In this document: positions 60,919-64,000 of the stretch, one piece after another
How positions within the stretch are numbered: the first letter of the stretch is position 1
How the letters are laid out: each line of letters opens with the position of its first letter
Source: Lysobacter capsici
GTDB lineage: Bacteria; Pseudomonadota; Gammaproteobacteria; Xanthomonadales; Xanthomonadaceae
Assembly (NCBI RefSeq): GCF_018732085.1
Contig: NZ_CP076103.1
Span: 2,852,001-2,916,000 of the forward strand
DNA: 64,000 nt
Direction of reading: 5' to 3'
Notes under the pieces: model-generated
The model's database searches: none
Told to the model about the DNA's origin: nothing
Seen by the model: only the letters and a program-made list of their open reading frames with translations
Program-made: the position numbers and the translations under genes

Positions 60919-62199
60919 TCAGGCCGGATGCTTCTCCAGCTTCGGCAGGAACCACGCCATCAAACCGATCGCCGGCAGGTAGGCGCACAGGCCGTAGACC
61001 GCTTCGATGCCGATGTGGTCGGCCAGCTGGCCCAAGGCCGCCGCGCCCAGCCCGCCCATGCCGAAGGCGAAGCCGAAAAACAGGCCGGCGATCATGCCGG
61101 TGCGGCCGGGGATCAGTTCCTGCGCGTACACCAGGATCGCCGCGAACGCCGACGACAGCACCAGCCCGATCACCACCGTCAGCACCGTGGTCCACAGCAG
61201 GTTGGCGTGCGGCAGCATCAGGGTGAACGGCAACACGCCGAGGATCGAAAACCAGATCACGTAGCGGCGGCCGATGCGGTCGCCGATCGGGCCGCCGAGC
61301 AAGGTGCCGGCGGCGACCGCGCCGAGGAATACGAACAGGTGCAGCTGCGCATCGCGCGCGGCCAGATGGAATTTCTCCATCAGGTAGAAGGTGTAGTAAC
61401 TCGACAGGCTGGCCATGTAGAAATACTTGGAAAAGATCAGCACGCCGAGCACCGCCAGGGTCATGGCGATGGTCTTGCGTGGCAAGCTCGGCCGCGCGAC
61501 CGCATGCGCGCGCGCCTTGCGGTGGGCCGGGATCTGTTCGCGATACCACAGGCCGATGCGGCTGAGGATCACGATCGCGGCGAGCGCGGCGAACGCGAAC
61601 CAGGCGACGCTGCCCTGGCCGCGCGGCATGACGATGTAGGCCGCGAGCAACGGCCCCAGCGCCGAACCGACGTTGCCGCCGACCTGGAACAGCGACTGCG
61701 CCAGGCCATGGCGTCCGCCGGAGGCCATGCGCGCGACCCGCGAGGATTCGGGATGGAACACCGACGAGCCCGAACCGACCAGGGCCGCGGCCAGCAGCAA
61801 CATCGGAAACGTCGTAGCGCGCGACAGCAACAGCAGGCCGGTCAGGGTGAAGCCCATGCCGATCGCCAGCGAGTAGGGCATCGGGCGCTTGTCGGTGTAG
61901 ATGCCGACCAGCGGCTGCAGCAACGAGGCGGTGACCTGGAAGGTCAGGGTGATCAGGCCGATCTGGCCGAAATCGAGTTGGAAGGTTTGCTTGAGCAGCG
62001 GGTACAGCGCCGGCAGCAGCGACTGGATCATGTCGTTGAGCAGGTGACAGACGCTGAGCATCGCCAGGATCGGCAAAGCGATCTTGTTGGCGGTTTCGGC
62101 GGCCGGCGCGGGCGCGGCTTCGAACGGCGGAACGTGGGCGGGCGTCGGCGCGTCGACGAGGTCGGACGTTGCCGCGGCGGGGGCATCCAGGGTGGTCAT
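60919..62199 (-). CDS. MFS exporter, fosmidomycin-resistance (Fsr) type
   Basis: The 426-residue protein has 12 predicted membrane segments after a 40-residue Ala/Pro-rich N-terminus. SVCHLLNDMIQSLLPALYPL and FHPESSRVARMASGGRHG are typical of the Fsr group of drug exporters. ATG 62199 starts the chain; the frame upstream to 62,331 is not conserved. It is divergent from the AraC gene, which likely controls it. The exact substrate is unknown. Confidence 0.9.
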   Translation of the reverse strand: MTTLDAPAAATSDLVDAPTPAHVPPFEAAPAPAAETANKIALPILAMLSVCHLLNDMIQSLLPALYPLLKQTFQLDFGQIGLITLTFQVTASLLQPLVGIYTDKRPMPYSLAIGMGFTLTGLLLLSRATTFPMLLLAAALVGSGSSVFHPESSRVARMASGGRHGLAQSLFQVGGNVGSALGPLLAAYIVMPRGQGSVAWFAFAALAAIVILSRIGLWYREQIPAHRKARAHAVARPSLPRKTIAMTLAVLGVLIFSKYFYMASLSSYYTFYLMEKFHLAARDAQLHLFVFLGAVAAGTLLGGPIGDRIGRRYVIWFSILGVLPFTLMLPHANLLWTTVLTVVIGLVLSSAFAAILVYAQELIPGRTGMIAGLFFGFAFGMGGLGAAALGQLADHIGIEAVYGLCAYLPAIGLMAWFLPKLEKHPA

Positions 62200-62360
62200 G
62201 GGCGGGGGCCAGGAGAGAGCGGGGCTGCGCTGGGCGACCGTTGCGGGCGAGGGCGCTGAAGTTGCCGTCGCCGTCGAGGTGCCTGCTGCGCCGACCAGTA
62301 GACGCCGCCGCGACACTGCCCGCACTATCATTCAGGTCAACAATCTGCGAGATCGGGCCA

Positions 62361-63194
62361 ATGCGCAACGTCCAGGCGACCCTTGCCGACCAATTGCCGG
62401 GCCGTATCGTCGCGACCTCGAACGAATACCCCAGCCACCATCGCATCGCCCGCCACAAGCATCGGCGCTCGCAACTGCTGTACGCCGCGCACGGGATCAT
62501 GGTGGTCGGCACCGAGACCGGGCGCTGGATCGTGCCGCCCGAGCGCGCGGCCTGGGTTCCGTCCGGGATGGCGCACGACGTGCATGTGCTGGCGCAGATC
62601 AGCACGCGCAGCATCTACATCGAACCGGAGGTCAGCGGCGCGCTGCCGCGCGATTGCCGGGTGATCGGGGTGTCGCCGCTGATGCGGCAGCTGCTGCTGG
62701 AAACGCTGGACCTGCCGTTGCAGAGCGAGTCCGGCAGCGGCTCGCGTCCGGACTTGATCTACTCGTTGATCGTGCATGAGATCGAACGCGCGCCGGTGTT
62801 GCCGCTGGACATTCCGTTTCCGGCCGATCCGCGCCTGGCCAAGCGTTGCCGCGCCTATCTGGCGCATCCGTCGCCGCACGACAGCATCGACGACTGGTGC
62901 GCGGATCTGGCGATGAGCCGGCGCACCTTCACTCGACGCTTTCGCGCCGAAACCGGAACCAGTTTCGCCCAGTGGTGCCGGCAGGCGGCGATCTTCGCGG
63001 CCTTACCGCGGCTGGCTGCGGGCGAGGCGATCACCGCGTTGGCGCTGGACCTGGGTTACGAGAGCGCGTCGGCGTTCACCACCATGTTCAAGCGGCTGAT
63101 CGGGATGCCGCCGAGCCGGTATCTGGCGGTGTCGAACCCGATGCGGGACGTGGCGGTGCCGATGCGGGCGACGATGCGGGGGTTGGATGGGTGA
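62361..63194 (+). CDS. AraC-family regulator with cupin N-terminal domain
   Basis: The 277-residue protein has a cupin-type N-terminal domain with HHRIARHKHRRSQLLYAA (about 26-43) and a C-terminal double helix-turn-helix (about 170-265, SRRTFTRRFRAETGTSFAQW and ALDLGYESASAFTTMFKR). It is transcribed divergently from the MFS exporter and is the probable regulator of the pair. Confidence 0.9.
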   Translation: MRNVQATLADQLPGRIVATSNEYPSHHRIARHKHRRSQLLYAAHGIMVVGTETGRWIVPPERAAWVPSGMAHDVHVLAQISTRSIYIEPEVSGALPRDCRVIGVSPLMRQLLLETLDLPLQSESGSGSRPDLIYSLIVHEIERAPVLPLDIPFPADPRLAKRCRAYLAHPSPHDSIDDWCADLAMSRRTFTRRFRAETGTSFAQWCRQAAIFAALPRLAAGEAITALALDLGYESASAFTTMFKRLIGMPPSRYLAVSNPMRDVAVPMRATMRGLDG

Positions 63195-63278
63195 GGTTGG
63201 ATAGCGTGTTATCGCGGTTTTCAGCGAAATCGTCGTGGTGCGCGGTAGCGCGCGACATGGTGGTTGCGTCGATGTCGC

Positions 63279-63430
63279 GGATTCGCGGTCGCGGCTCGCG
63301 CCGCTCCTGCAGGTAGGCCATGCGGCTTTTGCCTGAAGTCAGATTTCATTGCCAGCGCTGCGAGGCTTCGAGCTCAAGCTAAAGCCGCATGGCCTACCTG
63401 TAGGAGCGGCGCAAGCCGCGACCGCGAACC
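63279..63430. repeat. Simple version of the nested inverted repeat
   Basis: Outer GCGGTCGCGGCTCGCGCCGC and inverse, then GTAGGCCATGCGGCTTTT (63,313) against AAAGCCGCATGGCCTAC (63,381), with CCAGCGCTGCGAGGC between. The outer and middle parts match those of the element at 36,757-37,410, but the inner 400 bases are missing. Confidence 0.8.
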
Positions 63431-63475
63431 AGCGGCCACGACGCCAACCGCATTACCTCGTAAAGACCAACGACC

Positions 63476-64000
63476 TCACCCCACCGTCGCCTTCGCCGCC
63501 TCCTCGATCAAAGCGAACACCTCGCGCGGATGCGACGCCAACGAGGCATGGCTGGAATCCAGGGTGATGGTCTTCTTCGCACCGATATGCGCGGCCATCT
63601 CGGCCTGGGTGGCCGGCGGAATCATGTGATCCTGGCTCGACACCTGGTACCAACTGGGCTTGGCCTTCCACGCCGGCGCACCGGCTGCGTCGGCGAAGCA
63701 ACGACCGGCGATCGGCTTTTGCGCCACCGCCATCACCAGCGCTTCGCTCTCGTCGAGATCGGCGCTGAAGTTGGCGTGGAAACCGTCCTGGGTCAGCCAC
63801 AGGAAGCCGTCCTGATCGGGACGGATGATCGCCGCACCGGCGGGCGCCTCGCGGCGGCCGAAGATGCCGCCGAGGCTGTCGCCTTCATCGGGCGCGAACG
63901 CGGCGATATAGACCAGTGCGACCACGTTGGCGGCATGGCCGGCGCCGCTGATCACCGCGCCGCCGTAGGAATGCCCCACCAGGATCGTCGGCCCGTCCTG
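63476..64000 (-). CDS. Alpha/beta hydrolase, cut by the window edge
   Basis: The 5' end lies beyond the window; 174 codons including the stop are present. The visible part begins at the nucleophile elbow GHSYGG and contains SSQDHMIPPATQAEM and SSHASLASHP, which hold the likely catalytic Asp and His. This matches the small alpha/beta hydrolases with a GHSYGG elbow that are common in these bacteria. The substrate is unknown. Confidence 0.88.
   Translation of the reverse strand, partial: QDGPTILVGHSYGGAVISGAGHAANVVALVYIAAFAPDEGDSLGGIFGRREAPAGAAIIRPDQDGFLWLTQDGFHANFSADLDESEALVMAVAQKPIAGRCFADAAGAPAWKAKPSWYQVSSQDHMIPPATQAEMAAHIGAKKTITLDSSHASLASHPREVFALIEEAAKATVG

Overview
The window looks like chromosomal DNA from a high-GC gammaproteobacterium of the Xanthomonadaceae, most probably a Lysobacter. 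The reasons are strong G/C preference at third codon positions, frequent GTG starts, family-typical genes (SapC-like, TorF-like porin, DUF3247-like, potFGHI, Ku/LigD), and many short palindromic repeats of the kind that fill intergenic gaps in these genomes. I saw no tRNA, rRNA, CRISPR array, transposase or prophage. The genus is inferred from general knowledge, not from a search.

Layout. 1-6.9 kb: a broken or partial gene end, a LysR regulator divergent from a PcaD-like hydrolase, a GH108-type muramidase, rarA, the fluoride channel fluC, a small unknown gene and a SapC-like gene. 7.8-27.8 kb: a 20-kb one-direction block, the main accessory feature. It holds a two-partner-secretion transporter (TpsB), an ExbB-type channel fused to a DUF2341/LamG periplasmic region, ExbD, TonB, a putative porin, a coiled-coil protein, a small exported protein and a 4008-residue filamentous-haemagglutinin-like TpsA, closed by a strong terminator. 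28.9-30.9 kb: a secreted phosphate-binding (PstS/DING-like) protein and a convergent cysteine-containing secreted protein share a bidirectional terminator. 31.4-35.6 kb: potFGHI putrescine importer on the minus strand, divergent from a TorF-type porin.

36.7-37.5 kb is a gene-free nested inverted repeat. 37.6-43.3 kb: a LysR regulator divergent from a translationally coupled set (acyl-CoA dehydrogenase, SDR, APH-type kinase, histidine-phosphatase-fold protein, second SDR). This resembles pathways that phosphorylate and dehydrate hydroxyacyl-CoAs. 43.9-46.9 kb: copA-cueR copper efflux. 47.3-51.8 kb: an Lhr helicase. 52.4-60.8 kb: a stress and DNA-repair neighbourhood with Ku and LigD, an iron-permease-family membrane protein, MgtC, small stress-type proteins, a BON protein, a GIY-YIG-like protein and an AlkB-like dioxygenase. 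60.9-63.2 kb: an MFS exporter divergent from an AraC regulator. The window ends inside an alpha/beta hydrolase.

How the genes may work together. The secretion block couples an outer-membrane export pore and its giant substrate to its own TonB-ExbB-ExbD energy module and a porin. This suggests an energised or gated version of two-partner secretion or surface display, and it is the best candidate for an under-described system here. At least five families of palindromic repeats lie between the genes. One has entered a coding sequence in frame, and two copies at 36.7 and 63.3 kb appear to be simple and nested versions of the same structure.
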